Source: Microvelia longipes (taxonomy: Eukaryota; Arthropoda; Insecta; Hemiptera; Veliidae). From it: 64,000 bases of DNA. Position 1 is the stretch's first letter. Every line of letters begins with the position of its first letter. The notes under the pieces were generated by a model. The model searched no databases. It was not told the origin of the DNA and saw only the letters and a program-made list of their open reading frames with translations. Positions 46,094 through 58,924 of the stretch are shown here, piece by piece. The stretch lies in assembly GCA_018340805.1 (NCBI GenBank), contig JACMZG010001913.1, positions 11,622,465-11,686,464 of the forward strand. Direction: 5' to 3'. Position numbers and translations under genes: made by a program.

Positions 46094-47228
46094 ATTCAGT
46101 TAGTTTATCTCATATTTTTAATATTATTGGATTAATAATAAAGTATAAAAAATATAATATTGTAATAATTTGTCCTATTGTAATAAAAGGTTCTTCTGCA
46201 GGTCGGGCTCCAATTCATGTTAATAGAATAACTAAAGTTAAGAAAGATCAAAATAATAATTGATTAATTGGATAAAATATATTTCTTTGAAATTTATTTT
46301 TTCTTGTTATTGGAATAAATATTAATATTAAAATAGATAAAACTATTGCTAATACACCTCCTAATTTATTAGGAATAGATCGTAAAATTGCATATGCGAA
46401 TAAAAAATATCATTCTGGTTGAATGTGTACAGGTGTTACTAATGGATTTGCTGGGATAAAATTTTCCGGATCACCTAATATTCGTGGTTCTAATAAGTTT
46501 ATTATAATAAATAAATATAGTGTAATAATTATTCCTATTAAATCTTTAATTGAAAAATATGGGTGAAATGGTATTTTATCATAATTTCTATTAATACCTG
46601 TAGGATTATTAGACCCTGTTTGGTGTAAGAATAATAAATGGATTATAGTTAATGCGGCAATAATAAAAGGTAATAGGAAATGTAAAGTGAAGAATCGTGT
46701 TAATGTTGCATTATCAATTGAAAATCCACCTCACAATCATTTTACAATTTCATTTCCTAAATAAGGGATTGCTGATATTAAATTAGTAATTACAGTAGCT
46801 CCTCAAAATGATATTTGACCTCATGGTAATACATAACCTAAAAATGCTGTTCCTATAATTGCGAATAATATAATAACCCCAATACTTCATGTTAAAAATA
46901 ATTTATATGATCCATAATATATTCCTCGTCCAACATGTAAATATAAACAAATAAAAAATAGTGATGCTCCGTTTGCATGTATATTACGTAATAATCATCC
47001 TCTATTTACATCTCGACAAATATGTACTACTCTATCGAATGCAATATTAATATCTGCGGTGTAATGTATGGCTAAAAAAATTCCTGTAATAATTTGAATA
47101 ATTAAACATATACCTAGTAATGATCCAAAATTTCATCAAATTGAAATTGATGAGGGTGATGGTAAATCAATTAAAGATGAATTAATAATTTTAATTAGTG
47201 GGTGTGTTTTTCGAATTGGTTTTTTCAT
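46092..47228 (-). CDS. cytb: Cytochrome b, intact
   Basis: 1137 nt, 378 codons plus TAG, open in the invertebrate code from ATG at 47228 ([20 protein letters not shown]). Subunit of complex III with eight membrane helices that carries both b hemes. The Qo motif is normally PEWY and is present in [15 protein letters not shown]. The heme-ligand regions read [14 protein letters not shown] and [15 protein letters not shown]. It ends KMWDKLTE. The only intact copy here; copy 3 has lost 6 nt in four places. The start directly abuts nad6. Confidence 0.95.
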
Positions 47229-47712
47229 AATTTTTTATTCGTATAGGTCCTTCAAATACATTTGTAATAAAAATTACATAAATTATAGTTATTAATAAAT
47301 ATATAGCTAGAATAATAGTAATTAATGATGTTTTTCTATTAAATAGCTTAATTAAAGATATATTTTGTTGATTTTCTAGATTTTTAATATTTATTATTTG
47401 TTCAAGAAATATTTCATTTTTTAAAAATATTATTATAAATCTGCTTAAAACTAGAGAAATAATAATAACTTTTATTGAAAATTTTATAATTTCATTTGAA
47501 GCAATTCTTGCTATATATATAAATAATACTAATATTCCCCCTAATATAACTAAAACTAGAATATATGAATATCAAGAATATATTAAAATTAAATTTATAG
47601 TTATTGAAATTAAAATTGTTTGTAGAATTAAAATAAATCCTATACTTAATGGGTGGTTTATTATAATAATAATAGTTGATATAATAATTATTAAATTTAA
47701 TAAAATTTTCAT
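47229..47712 (-). CDS. nad6: NADH dehydrogenase subunit 6, intact
   Basis: 161 codons from ATG at 47712 (MKILLNLMIIMSTIIIMMNH), ending on an incomplete T stop at the cytb ATG. Highly hydrophobic complex I membrane subunit. The mid-part YILVLVMLGGMLVLFMYMAS is the pi-bulge helix typical of ND6. The C terminus is NVFEGPMRMKNYE-like, adjoining cytb. Copy 3 has several small deletions. Confidence 0.92.
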
Positions 47713-47715
47713 TTT

Positions 47716-47780
47716 CAGCAAATATTTTAATTAAAATTTTAATTTTGGGGATTAGAGATGGGATTATTTTCCTTTGCTGA
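47716..47780 (+). tRNA. trnP: trnP
   Basis: CAGCAAA ... TTTGCTG acceptor and AATTTTGGGGATT anticodon arm (TGG). Confidence 0.92.
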
Positions 47781-47781
47781 A

Positions 47782-47843
47782 GTTTTAAAGTTAATTACTA
47801 TCTATGATTTACAAGATCATTATTTTTTTTAAACTATTAAAAC
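47782..47843 (-). tRNA. trnT: trnT
   Basis: GTTTTAA ... TTAAAAC acceptor and GATCTTGTAAATC anticodon arm (TGT). Confidence 0.92.
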
Positions 47844-47845
47844 TA

Positions 47846-48133
47846 ATTTTTATAAATTTTTCTTATTTATTATATATATTTTTTACTGGTTTATTTATTT
47901 TTTGTTCTATACGTAAACATTTATTATTAACTTTACTTAGTTTGGAATATTTGGTCATTGTAATTTTTTTTTCACTTTTTATTTTTTTATATTATACTTG
48001 TGAATATAATTTTATTATTATTTTTTTAACTTTTTCTGTTTGTGAAGGAGTTTTAGGATTATCAATTTTGGTATCTATAATTCGTTGTCATGGTAATGAT
48101 AATTTGATGAATTTAAGTAGACTATTATGATAA
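47846..48133 (+). CDS. nad4L: NADH dehydrogenase subunit 4L, intact
   Basis: 95 codons from ATT at 47846 to TAA. Three-helix complex I subunit. The conserved [16 protein letters not shown] and [20 protein letters not shown] are present. It ends [12 protein letters not shown] and overlaps nad4 by 7 nt (ATGATAA), so the two are probably translated from one bicistronic mRNA. An ATG at 47804 lies inside trnT and is not the start. One Asn fewer than copy 3 (FLYYTCEY versus FLYNYTCEY). Confidence 0.92.
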
Positions 48134-49453
48134 AAATTATTATTTCTGTTATTTTTTTGATACCTTTATTTAATTTAAATAATTGAATAGTTTTATTAAG
48201 ATCTTTTTTTCTTGTTTTTTTTTTATTAATTAATCAAGTTGTATTTAATTTTTTTTTAGTTCTTTAAGATATAGATTAATATTAGATGTTCTTTCAGGTT
48301 CTTTAATTTTTTAACTATTTGAATTAGTTTATTAATAATTATATCTAGATATAATATTAATTTAACTTTGAATTTTAATATTTTTGTTTTGGTTATTTTA
48401 ATATTAATATTTTTTTTAATTCTTTCTTTTTCTACTACAAATTTATTTCTTTTTTATATTTTTTTTGAATCTAGATTGATTCCTACTCTTTTATTAATTT
48501 TTGGTTGAGGTTATCAGCCTGAACGTTTGTCTGCTGGTTTTTATTTACTTTTTTATACTATATTTGGTTCTCTTCCTCTGTTACTTAGAATTTTTTATAT
48601 ATATAATTCTTGTGGAACTTTATTTTTAAATTTAATTACTTTAAATTATAATATTTATTTGTATTTATCAATAATTATAGCCTTTTTAATTAAGATGCCT
48701 ATAATTTTTTTTCATTTTTGACTTCCAAAGGCTCATGTAGAAGCTCCCATTTCTGGTTCTATAATTTTGGCTGGTATTCTTTTAAAATTAGGTGGTTATG
48801 GTTTAATGCGAGTTTTTGGTATATTAAATGGTTCTTTTTTATTAAATAATATGTATTTTATTTGTTTAAGAATATTTGGTATAATAATTATTGGTTTTGT
48901 TTGTATATTTCAGTGAGATATAAAATCTTTAATTGCTTATTCTTCTGTTAGACATATGGCTCTTGTAATCTGTGGTATTTTTACTATAAATTATTTAGGT
49001 ATATTAGGTTCTTTAATTTTAATAATTGGTCATGGTTTATGTTCTTCAGGTTTATTTTGTTTGGCTAATATAATTTATGAACGTTCTGGTAGACGAAGTT
49101 TTTATTTTAATAAGGGTTTATTAACTTTAATACCTTCACTTTCGTTTTTTTGATTTTTATTATGTGCTAATAATATGGCTAGACCTCCTTCTTTAAATTT
49201 ATTAGGTGAAATTCTTATTATTAATAGTTTAATAAGATGATCAAGTTATAGATTTATATTTTTATTTTTTGGTTCTTTTTTAAGATGTTGTTATAGAATT
49301 TACTTATATTCTAATACTCAACATGGTTTATTATTTAATGGGTTAAAAAGTTTTTTTTCTATTAATGTTCGTGAATTTATATTATTGTTTTTTCATTGAT
49401 TACCATTAAATTTTTTAATTATAAAAATTGATATTTTTATATGTTGATTATAA
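48127..49453 (+). pseudogene. nad4: nad4, copy 2 (two small frameshifts)
   Basis: ATG at 48127, TAA at 49451-49453. Proton-pumping antiporter-like subunit of complex I. Reads correctly from about 48320 to the end, including [20 protein letters not shown] and the Lys-bearing helix region. Two T-run losses near 48258 and 48308 shift the frame early on. Copy 3 has the right T count at both places. Confidence 0.9.
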
Positions 49454-49516
49454 TTTGAATAGTTTAAAGAGAATAATAATTTGTGGTGTTATAGGTATAT
49501 TATTATATTTCAAATC
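49453..49516 (+). tRNA. trnH: trnH
   Basis: ATTTGAA ... TTCAAAT acceptor and ATTTGTGGTGT anticodon region (GTG). Confidence 0.9.
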
Positions 49517-51164
49517 TTGAAAAATATTTCTTTTATTTATTAAGATCCTTTTTTTTATTTTTTTTCGGTTTTTTATAATTTTATTTGGTTTATTTTTTTA
49601 TTAAATAATAGCATTTATCTTTGGATTGGGAATTTTTTTCTATTAATAGAATGTTAATAACATTAACATTTATTTTTGATTGAATGTCAATATTTTTTTG
49701 TGGTTGTGTTTTTTTTATTTCATCTATAGTTGTTTTTTATAGTCATAGTTATATAATAGATGATATAAATAAAATTCGATTTTTATATTTAGTTTTGATA
49801 TTTATTCTTTCAATGTTTATATTAATTATGAGACCTATATAATTAGTATTTTAATGGTTGGGATGGTTTAGGTTTAGTTTCATATTGTTTAGTAATTTAT
49901 TTCCAAAACTATAAATCTCATAGTGCTGGTATATTAACTATTTTAACTAACCGTATTGGTGATGTTGCTATTCTTTTATCTATTGCTTGAATAATAAACT
50001 TTGGTAGTTGACATTTTTTATATTATTTAAATTTACTTGAAAGTTGAGGATTTTATTTAACTTTTTTATTAATTTTAGCTGCTTTTACTAAAAGAGCTCA
50101 AATTCCTTTTTCTTCTTGGTTGCCAGCAGCAATGGCCGCCCCCACTCCTGTTTCTTCTTTAGTTCATTCTTCAACTTTGGTTACTGCAGGGGTTTATTTA
50201 TTAATTCGTTTTAGAGATTATATATATATAATTGTTCTTTTTTTTTAATTTTATCTTTAATAACTATATTTATATCTGGTCTTGGGGCTAATTTTGAATT
50301 TGATTTAAAAAAAATTATTGCTCTTTCAACTTTAAGTCAACTTGGTTTAATAATAAGAATTCTTTTTTTAGGTTTTCCAATTTTATCTTATTTTCATTTA
50401 TTAACTCATGCTTTTTTTAAAGCTTTATTATTTTTATGTGCTGGCTTGATAATTCATGTTATAAATGATAATCAAGATATTCGTTATATGGGTGGTTTAA
50501 GTAATCAATTACCTTTAACTGTAACTTGTTTTTGTATTTCAAATTTATCTTTATGTGGCTTTCCTTATTTGTCTGGTTTTTATTCTAAGGATTTAATTTT
50601 AGAATTAATAAGATTTTATAATTATAATTTTTTTATTTATTTAATTATATATATATCTGTTGGTTTAACTGTTTCTTATACGGTTCGTTTAATTTATTAT
50701 GTTTTAGTTGTTGGAACAAATTCTTATTCAAATCAAAGATATTTTGAAGATAAATTTATAAATACTTCAATAATTTTTCTTGTTTTTATATCTATTATAA
50801 GAGGTAGTATTTTAAGATGATTAATTTTTATTACTCCTGTTTTTTTAATTATCCCTTTTTTTATAAAAATTATATCTTTAATTATAATTTTTTCTGGATT
50901 TTTGATTGGTTTAGAACTATCAATTTTTTATTATAATATTAATTCTTATTTTATAAATAATTATAATCTTAGATCATTTCTAGGTAGTATGTGGTTTATA
51001 CCTTCATTTTCTACTTATTTTATAAGAAATCATTTTTTAAATTATTCCTTTACTATAAATAAAAACTTAGAAGTAGGGTGGGGGGAATTAATTTTCTCAA
51101 AATTATCTTTTCTTTACCTAGTAATTTTGAGAAAATTGACCAGTTCTCTTATAATAATAATATA
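49517..51164 (+). pseudogene. nad5: nad5, copy 2 (early frameshifts, C-terminal half open)
   Basis: Largest antiporter-like subunit of complex I. From about 49850 it reads [20 protein letters not shown] and [20 protein letters not shown], then the open half from 50446 (MIIHVINDNQDIRYMGGLSN) to KLTSSLMMMM and TAA at 51162-51164. Losses occur near 49540-49620, 49835 and 50245 in T runs. The exact start codon is uncertain, probably just after trnH. Confidence 0.88.
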
Positions 51165-51215
51165 AAAATTTACATAATTACTTTTTTTTTTTTATTTTCT
51201 TTTTCATATTTTACT
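51165..51215. other. Short intergenic spacer
   Basis: About 50 nt of T-rich sequence between the nad5 stop and trnF. It could be a frame-shifted nad5 tail. Confidence 0.5.
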
Positions 51216-51279
51216 ATTTAAGTAGCTTAAATTTAAAGCATAATATTGAAGATATTAGGATAAGTTTTTCTTCTTAAAT
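51216..51279 (+). tRNA. trnF: trnF
   Basis: ATTTAAG ... CTTAAAT acceptor and TATTGAAGATA arm (GAA). Confidence 0.92.
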
Positions 51280-51344
51280 ATTTATAGAATAAATTAATTC
51301 ATTTCCTCAATGAAAATAAGGTATTTTTTTTAAATTATATAAAT
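51280..51344 (-). tRNA. trnE: trnE
   Basis: ATTTATA ... TATAAAT acceptor and ATTTTCATTG loop (TTC). Confidence 0.92.
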
Positions 51345-51346
51345 AA

Positions 51347-51409
51347 GAGAAAAACGGATTTGAACCGCTTTAAAAGATAGTTAGCAGCTTCTTTTTATAC
51401 AACATTCCC
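51347..51409 (-). tRNA. trnS1: trnS1 (GCT)
   Basis: AAGCTGCTAACT anticodon arm (GCT). As in most animals the D arm is reduced. Most polyphagan beetles have TCT here, so GCT argues against that group. Confidence 0.88.
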
Positions 51410-51411
51410 TT

Positions 51412-51476
51412 TTAACTAGATTTTTAAAATCAATATTTTCATTAACAGTGAAAACCTCTCCTTTGGTTTTAGTTAA
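51412..51476 (-). tRNA. trnN: trnN
   Basis: TTAACTA ... TAGTTAA acceptor and ACTGTTAATG arm (GTT). Confidence 0.92.
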
Positions 51477-51540
51477 AAGTATGGAGTTATTACTCTATTT
51501 TTAGGTCGAAACTAAATGTAATTTTTTACTTCTTTACTTT
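51476..51540 (-). tRNA. trnR: trnR
   Basis: AAAGTA ... TACTTT acceptor and TAGTTTCGACCTA arm (TCG). Confidence 0.9.
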
Positions 51541-51544
51541 ATTT

Positions 51545-51609
51545 AAGGATAACCATTATTGGTAATTTTTAATTGCAAATTAAATGTTATTAATTTAACT
51601 ATAACCCTT
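51545..51609 (-). tRNA. trnA: trnA
   Basis: AAGGGTTA ... ATCCTT acceptor and TTAATTTGCAATTAA arm (TGC). Confidence 0.9.
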
Positions 51610-51611
51610 AT

Positions 51612-51968
51612 TTAATCACTTCATTTTAATATACCATTTTTTCATTCATGGTAAAGTCCAATAATCAAAATAATAATAAATCTAGATGTTACATAAAATC
51701 ATATTTTTATGTTTACTCTTTGAATTACACTAATAGTTGGTAAAATAATTACAATTTCTACGTCAAAAATTAAAAAAATTATAGCAATTAAGAAGAATTG
51801 CATAGAAAATGGTATTCGTGCTGATCTTTTTGGGTCAAATCCACATTCAAATGGAGTTATTTTTTCTCGGTTATTTTTATCTTTTTTTGATAACATTATA
51901 TATGCTATTATTAAAAATAATGAAATTAATATATTAATTGTTATTGTTATTATTGTTGAAAATATTAT
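51612..51968 (-). CDS. nad3: NADH dehydrogenase subunit 3, intact
   Basis: 118 codons plus TAA, from ATA at 51968. Complex I membrane subunit. The conserved loop [20 protein letters not shown] carries the redox-sensitive Cys, and [13 protein letters not shown] is the conserved acidic helix. It ends GLYHEWKNGMLKWSD. Three tandem helices as in the family. Lies between trnA and trnG. Copy 1 is 9 nt shorter and frameshifted. Confidence 0.94.
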
Positions 51969-52028
51969 TTTTTCTTAAATAAAGACCTTTTGATTGGAAG
52001 TCAAATATACTTTTTATACTAAAAAAAT
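51967..52028 (-). tRNA. trnG: trnG
   Basis: ATTTTTTT ... AAAAAAT acceptor and GACTTCCAATC arm (TCC). Confidence 0.9.
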
Positions 52029-52801
52029 AACTACCTCATCAGTAAATAGAAATATATAAAAATAATCAAACTACGTCAACAAAATGTCAATATCATGCTG
52101 CTGCTTCAAATCCAAAATGATGTTTTCTTGAAAAATGAAATTTTATAGTTCGTATTAAACAAATCATTAAAATGATGTTCCAATAATTACGTGAACCATG
52201 AAATCCTGTTGCTAAAAAAGCAAGACCCATAAACAGAGTCTCTGATAGTAAATGGGGATTCAATATATTCATAAGCTTTAAAATTGTGAAGTAAATTCCT
52301 AATATTACTGTTAAAAATAATCCTTTTACTGTTTGTCTGTGATTTATATTTATAATTCTGTGGTGTGCTCATGTAATTGTGATACCTGAACATAATAAAA
52401 TTGTTGTATTAAGTAATGGAATATATAGGGTTAAATGTTTGGATTCCCTTAGGAGGTCAAATTATCCCAATTTCTACATTTGGTGCTAATCTTCTATGGA
52501 AAAATCCTCAGAAGAATGATAAAAAGAAAAATACTTCTGAAATAATAAATAAAATTATTCCTCATTTTAATCCATTAGTTTACTTGATAGTGTTTACCTT
52601 GAAATGTTCCTTCACGTACAAATCTCGTCATCATTGAATTATTGTTAATAATAAAATTATAATTCCTAATATTATTAGGGTTGGGTTTTTTATATGGAAT
52701 CATATAACTATTCCTGATGTTATAGTTATTGCTCCAATTGATCCAGTTAATGGTCATGGTCTTGGGTCTACTAAGTGAAATGGGTGATTTTGTTTTTGCA
52801 T
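52029..52801 (-). pseudogene. cox3: cox3, copy 2 (frameshifted)
   Basis: ATG at 52801 ([20 protein letters not shown]) and an incomplete T stop against trnG. The end of the protein reads [20 protein letters not shown]. Frame is lost at about 52621, where one base is missing in RDIVREGTF, and again near 52140-52190 and 52420-52490. About 14 nt short of a usual 787-nt insect cox3. Confidence 0.88.
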
Positions 52802-53466
52802 AATTAACTTCTCTCGAATAAAGTGTTGTTAAAATTGAAAATACATAAGCCTGAATGATTGCTACTGCTGTTTCAAATAATATTAATATAATTTGTACTG
52901 TTATTAATATTATAATAATTATATTTCTGGCGGATGTTGTATTATTACCTAATAATGATATTAATAAATGTCCTGCAATTATATTTGCTGTTAATCGTAC
53001 AGCTAACGATCCCGGTCGAATTAAATTTCTAATTGTTTCAATGCATACTATAAAAGGTATGAGAATTCCTGGGGTTCCATCTGGAATCAAATGTCTAAAT
53101 ATTCTTTGTGTCTTATTAATTCATCCAAATAGTATTATTGATAATCATATAGGTAATGATAATGCCAATGAAAATACAAGGTGTCTTGATCTTGTAAAAA
53201 TATATGGTAATAATCCTATTATATTATTAATAATAATGAATATAAATGTTGATAATATTATTAATCTTAGACCATTGTTTTTTACTAATAAATTTTTGAA
53301 TTCGTTATGTAATCTTATTATTGTTATAAATTATTATTGAGTGCCGGGATTTAATTAATCAAAATGGGTAAGGTAATAATATTAAAATAATAAATGTTCT
53401 TATTCAATTTAAAGAATAAAATATTGATGTCGATGGATCAAAAGTTGAAAATAAGTTAGTTATCAT
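52802..53466 (-). pseudogene. atp6: atp6, copy 2 (2-nt loss near 53328)
   Basis: ATG at 53466, ending [12 protein letters not shown] with an incomplete stop at the cox3 ATG. Subunit a of F0, which forms the proton half-channels. The essential Arg lies in [19 protein letters not shown] and is present. Two bases are missing in gttataaatt near 53328 relative to gttatataaatt at 38185, which breaks the frame about 45 codons in. The rest, from MIPDGTPG on, is open and the C terminus is correct. Confidence 0.9.
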
Positions 53467-53611
53467 TTTCACATAATTTTATTAAATTTTTTTTTCTCTT
53501 GTTTAATTGTTAAATAATTTTTGTTAAAATAAATTATTATGTTAATAATAATTATTTAATAATAAATATTATTATTAAAGTAAATCATCATATAGGAGAT
53601 ATTTGAGGTAT
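53460..53611 (-). pseudogene. atp8: atp8, copy 2 (4 nt short)
   Basis: Same ends as the intact copy at 38320-38475 (MPQMSPMWWFT, WKW) but 152 nt long, with losses near 53487, 53503 and 53556. Confidence 0.85.
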
Positions 53612-53612
53612 A

Positions 53613-53676
53613 GAAAAATATTAAAACTTAATTTTTTAAACTTGACAAGTTTATGTTTTTTATAAACTAATTTTTC
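53613..53676 (-). tRNA. trnD: trnD
   Basis: GAAAAAT ... ATTTTTC acceptor, AACTTGTCAAGTT arm (GTC). Confidence 0.92.
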
Positions 53677-53746
53677 CATTAAGAGTATTCGTTAATTACT
53701 ATAAACTGGTTTAAGAGACCATTGCTTTACTTTCAGCCACTTAATG
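53677..53746 (-). tRNA. trnK: trnK
   Basis: CATTAAG ... CTTAATG acceptor, GGTCTCTTAAACC arm (CTT). Confidence 0.92.
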
Positions 53747-54421
53747 AATTATTTTTTAATCATTCAATAAATTTTTTAGTGTTAACACTTTCTAATGTAA
53801 TTGGTATAAATCTATGATTTGCTCCACAAATTTCTGAGCATTGTCCGTATATAATTCCTGGTCGATTGATATACATTGATCCTTGATTTAAACGTCCTGG
53901 AATAGCATCAATTTTAATTCCTAAACATGGAATTGTTCACGAGTGTAAAACGTCAGTTGCTGTAACTAAAATTCGAACTTGATTATTTATAGGTAATAAT
54001 GTGATTGTCAGTTTCTAATAGTCGAAATTCATTATTTATAATTTCTTGTGTTGGTTTCATATATGAATCAAATTCAATATTTTTAAAATCCGAATATTCA
54101 TATCTTCAATATCATTGGTGTCCAATTGCTTTGATTGTAATAGTTGGATTTTTAATTTCGTATAATATATAAAATTTTTAATGATGGTAATGCAATTAAA
54201 ATTAGAATTACAGCTGGTACTATAGTTCAAATAACTTCAATTATTTGATTTTCTATTATAAATCGATTAATATTTTTATTAAAAAGTATTTTTGTTATAA
54301 TTCATGCGATTATCACAGTAATCATTAATAAAATAATTATGGTATTATCATGAAAAAATGTAAGTTGTTCTATTAAGGGTGAATTAGCGTCTTGAAAGTT
54401 AATTTGCGATCAATTTGTAAT
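53747..54421 (-). pseudogene. cox2: cox2, copy 2 (two 2-nt losses)
   Basis: ATT start at 54421 ([20 protein letters not shown]) and an incomplete T stop against trnK (FIEWLKNNS). Two membrane helices followed by the Cu-A domain with [18 protein letters not shown] and GQCSEMCGANHRFMPM. Relative to copy 1, two bases are missing near 54163 (gtataat for gtctataat) and two near 53997. Adding both gives 226 codons plus T, the normal insect length. Confidence 0.9.
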
Positions 54422-54484
54422 TTCTAATAAAAGATAATTCTTTATAAATGAATCTTAAATTCATTGCATATTTTCTGCCATATT

Positions 54485-54487
<3 letters not shown>
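54422..54487 (-). tRNA. trnL2: trnL2
   Basis: TCTAATA ... TTAGAA acceptor, GAATTTAAGATTC arm (TAA). Confidence 0.92.
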
Positions 54488-56020
<1,533 letters not shown>

Positions 56021-56029
56021 TTTTTTAAT

Positions 56030-56090
56030 TAAATCCTATAAAATTGTATTTATATTTTTAACTTTGAAGGTTAATAGTTTAATTAAACTT
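56030..56090 (-). tRNA. trnW: trnW, adjacent to cox1
   Basis: ACCTTCAAAGT anticodon region (TCA, reading TGA as Trp). Directly next to cox1 without trnC or trnY between them. Confidence 0.88.
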
Positions 56091-56096
56091 AAGGGT

Positions 56097-57098
56097 TTAT
56101 ATTATATTTATTATTATTGTTACAGGTAATATAAAGTTAATAATTATTTTTTAAATTTAAGTTTTTTTGATTATTAAAAATGTTATACTTTATTATAGTA
56201 TTATTTGATATAATAATAGGAGTTACTATTCGTAAATAGTAAAACAAAGTAATTATTGATGAAAATATTAAAATTATTAATTCAATGTTTATATTATAAT
56301 TAATTATTGATTGAATCACAATTCATTTAGGTAAGAATCCGATAAATGGGGGTAAACCCCCTAATCTTAAAAATAAGAAAATTATATTTATTTTATCTAT
56401 TTTATTCTTTAAATTTAAATTTAATTGATTTAATATTGTTATTGAGTTTTTTTCTATATATTTTACTAATATATAAATAATTGTTCTGTAAATAATTCAA
56501 TATTTAATTCATATTTCATTATCAAATTTATGCAGATAATTATTCAACCTATATGATTAACTGATGAAAAAGCTATAATTTTTTTAATAAAAGTTTGATT
56601 TAGTCCCCCAATTGCACCTGTTATTGCTCTTAATATAGCTATAATCATAATTATAAATTTATTATTATTTAAATTAGATAAAATAAATATGGGTGCTAAT
56701 TTTTGTCAAGTTATTAATATAAAACAATTATTTCATTTAATTTTATTTATTAAATTAATAAATCATATATGTATTGGGGCTGCCCCTATTTTTATAAATA
56801 GTGCTATTGATATAATTACTGTTGTTTTTTCTCTTATAAATATTTCAGTTCTTATTATTAATGGATTTATAATAATAGTAAAAATTAATACAATTGATCT
56901 TATTCTTTGAATAAAGGAAATATATTATTATTCTTTCTGATGAGTTAATATTTTTTTTTCTTTAATTATAGTAATAAATGATATTATATTAATTTCTAAT
57001 CCTATTCATATACTAAATCAGTTTGTTGAACTTAGAATTATTAATGTACTTATAATTAATGTAATAATTGATAAATTTTTTGTTGAGTTTTTAATTAT
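56097..57098 (-). pseudogene. nad2: nad2, copy 2 (several indels)
   Basis: ATA start at 57098 (MIKNSTKNLSIITLIMSTLM), TAA at 56097. Antiporter-like complex I subunit. The N-terminal 45 codons are right here (WFSMWMGLEINMMSFITMIK). Then a T-run loss near 56950, an extra A near 56913 and losses near 56150 and 56525 break the frame. Copy 1 has the intact middle. Confidence 0.88.
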
Positions 57099-57099
57099 T

Positions 57100-57164
57100 A
57101 AAAAAAGAATTTTATTCTATTTTCAGGGTATGAACCTAAAAGCTTAAACTTAGCTTATCTTTTT
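57100..57164 (-). tRNA. trnM: trnM
   Basis: GGTTCATACCC arm (CAT). One or two bases lost at the 3' acceptor relative to copy 1. Confidence 0.9.
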
Positions 57165-57232
57165 ATATTTTGGTGTAATAGATGCACATTGAGTTTTGAT
57201 CTCAAAAGATTAGTTTAATTCTAAAAAATATA
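57164..57232 (+). tRNA. trnQ: trnQ
   Basis: TATATTTT ... AAAATATA acceptor, GAGTTTTGATCTC arm (TTG). Confidence 0.92.
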
Positions 57233-57296
57233 ATAAGAGTAATATAATTACATTATCTATTCTATCAAAATAGCCCTTTAATCAGGCATCTTATTT
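57233..57296 (-). tRNA. trnI: trnI
   Basis: TTTTGATAGAA loop (GAT) on the minus strand. Confidence 0.9.
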
Positions 57297-57329
57297 TTTA
57301 ATATTTTAAAAATATTGGAACTATTTATT

Positions 57330-57396
57330 TGATAAAGTGTCTGAAAATAGGTTGTAAATTGTAAATTATATATATGAATTTAAATATTCCTTTGTC
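57330..57396 (+). tRNA. trnY: trnY, relocated
   Basis: GATAAAG ... CTTTGTC acceptor and a GTA anticodon arm. Between trnI and trnC. Confidence 0.88.
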
Positions 57397-57397
57397 A

Positions 57398-57458
57398 GGT
57401 TTTATAGTCAATAAATGATATTAGACTGCAATTCTAAAGTAGTATTCTTACTAAAACC
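57398..57458 (+). tRNA. trnC: trnC, relocated
   Basis: GGTTTTA ... TAAAACC acceptor, GACTGCAATTC arm (GCA). Borders the control region. Confidence 0.9.
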
Positions 57459-58110
57459 TAATATTTATTATTGTTCCAATATTTTTATTTCATTAAAAAT
57501 TACACATTTTTAAATTTTTAAATTCTTAAATTCTTAAATTTCCACCAAACAAAAGAAAGGGGGGAACCAATACTATAATATATATAACTCTTAAAGAAAA
57601 GTAAAGACATATATGTATATAAGTAGGTGAGTAGGTAAAGGTCAAATAAAGGTTAACATAGAGAAAGAATTGAGAGAGATAATATCTATGGGTGAAACTG
57701 CATGGTAGATAAGCAACGTGGAATTGACTATAAGGGTCCTAGTTAAGATAACATATATATATAACTATTTATAGTTAGATAAAGTCCTATATACAGTTAA
57801 TAGAGGCAAGTAGTAACATTGATATAAGATATTATATATAAGACCAATAATGGAGTATGGAAGACCAATAATGGAGTATGGAAGACCAATAATGGAGTAT
57901 GGAAGACCAATAATGGAGTATATAAGACCAATAATGGAGTATGGAAGACCAATAATGGAGTATATAAGAATGGAGTATGGAAGACCAATGGAGTATAATG
58001 GAGTATGGAGACCAATAATGGAGTATATAAGACCAATAATGGAGTATGGACCGGAGGGGGCATATATTTATTTTGTTCCAGTATTTTAATTTGTTTAAAT
58101 TTATTAAATT
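57459..58110. promoter_or_regulatory. Control region, copy 3
   Basis: Same layout as 42314-42964: purine block, AT-rich leader, tandem array at 57846-58051. Confidence 0.88.
57846..58051. repeat. 21-bp tandem array in control region, copy 3
   Basis: Starts with three consecutive full units, then alternates with the tataa variant and ends in truncated units. The order of variants differs from 42701-42906. Confidence 0.93.
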
Positions 58111-58856
58111 AAAGTTTGATTCTTGCTTTTTTATTTAAATTTTAAATTATTTTATATGTAAGTTTTTCTTTTATTCTAAATGATTCTTTATCAGTATTTA
58201 ATTTTGGTTTATTATTGAAAGATAAAATCAGAATTTTAATTTTTGATTGACAAAAATTGTGCCAGCCGTCGCGGTTATACAATTAATCAGATTAAATATT
58301 TTTGGTAAAATATTAATTCTTTAAATTTTAATATAATTAAATATTTTTAGGTGAAAATTTTTATTTTTTATAATTTTATTGATTGATAATATTATAAATG
58401 AAAATTATTAATAAACTAGGATTAGATACCCTATATTTTAATTGTAAATTTTTACTTTAATATTAATAGTTATGTTCTTTAAATTAAAAGAATTTGGCGG
58501 TTATTTAATCTTTCTAGAGGAACCTGTCCTGTAATTGATAATCCACGATTGATTTTACTTTAATTATAACTTATATATCGCTGTCATTGAATGTTTTATT
58601 AGATTATTTTCTTAAATTTTTATGAATTTAATGTTAGGTCAAGATGTAGTAATATTAAAGTAGAGATGGGTTACTTTTTTTATATAAATGGATTAATTAT
58701 TGAAATTTAATTATGAAATTGGATTTAGGTGTAATTTTTTATTAATATAAATTTTGATTTTAGTTCTAAATAATGTACACATCGCCCGTCACTCCCATTT
58801 TAAGTTGGGATAAGTCGTAACAAAGTAGATCTACCGGAAGGTGGATCTGGTTAGAT
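58111..58856 (+). rRNA. rrnS: 12S rRNA, copy 3
   Basis: All core motifs are intact, including gtgccagccgtcgcggttat and tgtacacatcgcccgtcact. Some differences from copy 2 near 58355-58430. Confidence 0.93.
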
Positions 58857-58924
58857 CAAGTTAATTCATTTAGTGAATTTATTATTTACATTAATAAAAC
58901 TGTTGTGCAATTCAATATAACTTG
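58857..58924 (+). tRNA. trnV: trnV, copy 3
   Basis: Identical to copy 2. Confidence 0.92.

Larger units (their letters stand above)
57308..57486. repeat. 14-bp inverted repeat bracketing trnY-trnC, copy 2
   Basis: aaaaatattggaac at 57308-57321 and gttccaatattttt at 57473-57486, identical to the pair at 42164 and 42328. Confidence 0.9.

Noticed and set aside
57797..58089. Repeated peptide frames (MEYGRPI-type and complements) in the control-region arrays, also at 22599-22900 and 42620-42917
   Set aside because: The 21-bp unit is a multiple of three and lacks stops, so all copies stay open by chance; the region is mitochondrial non-coding DNA.
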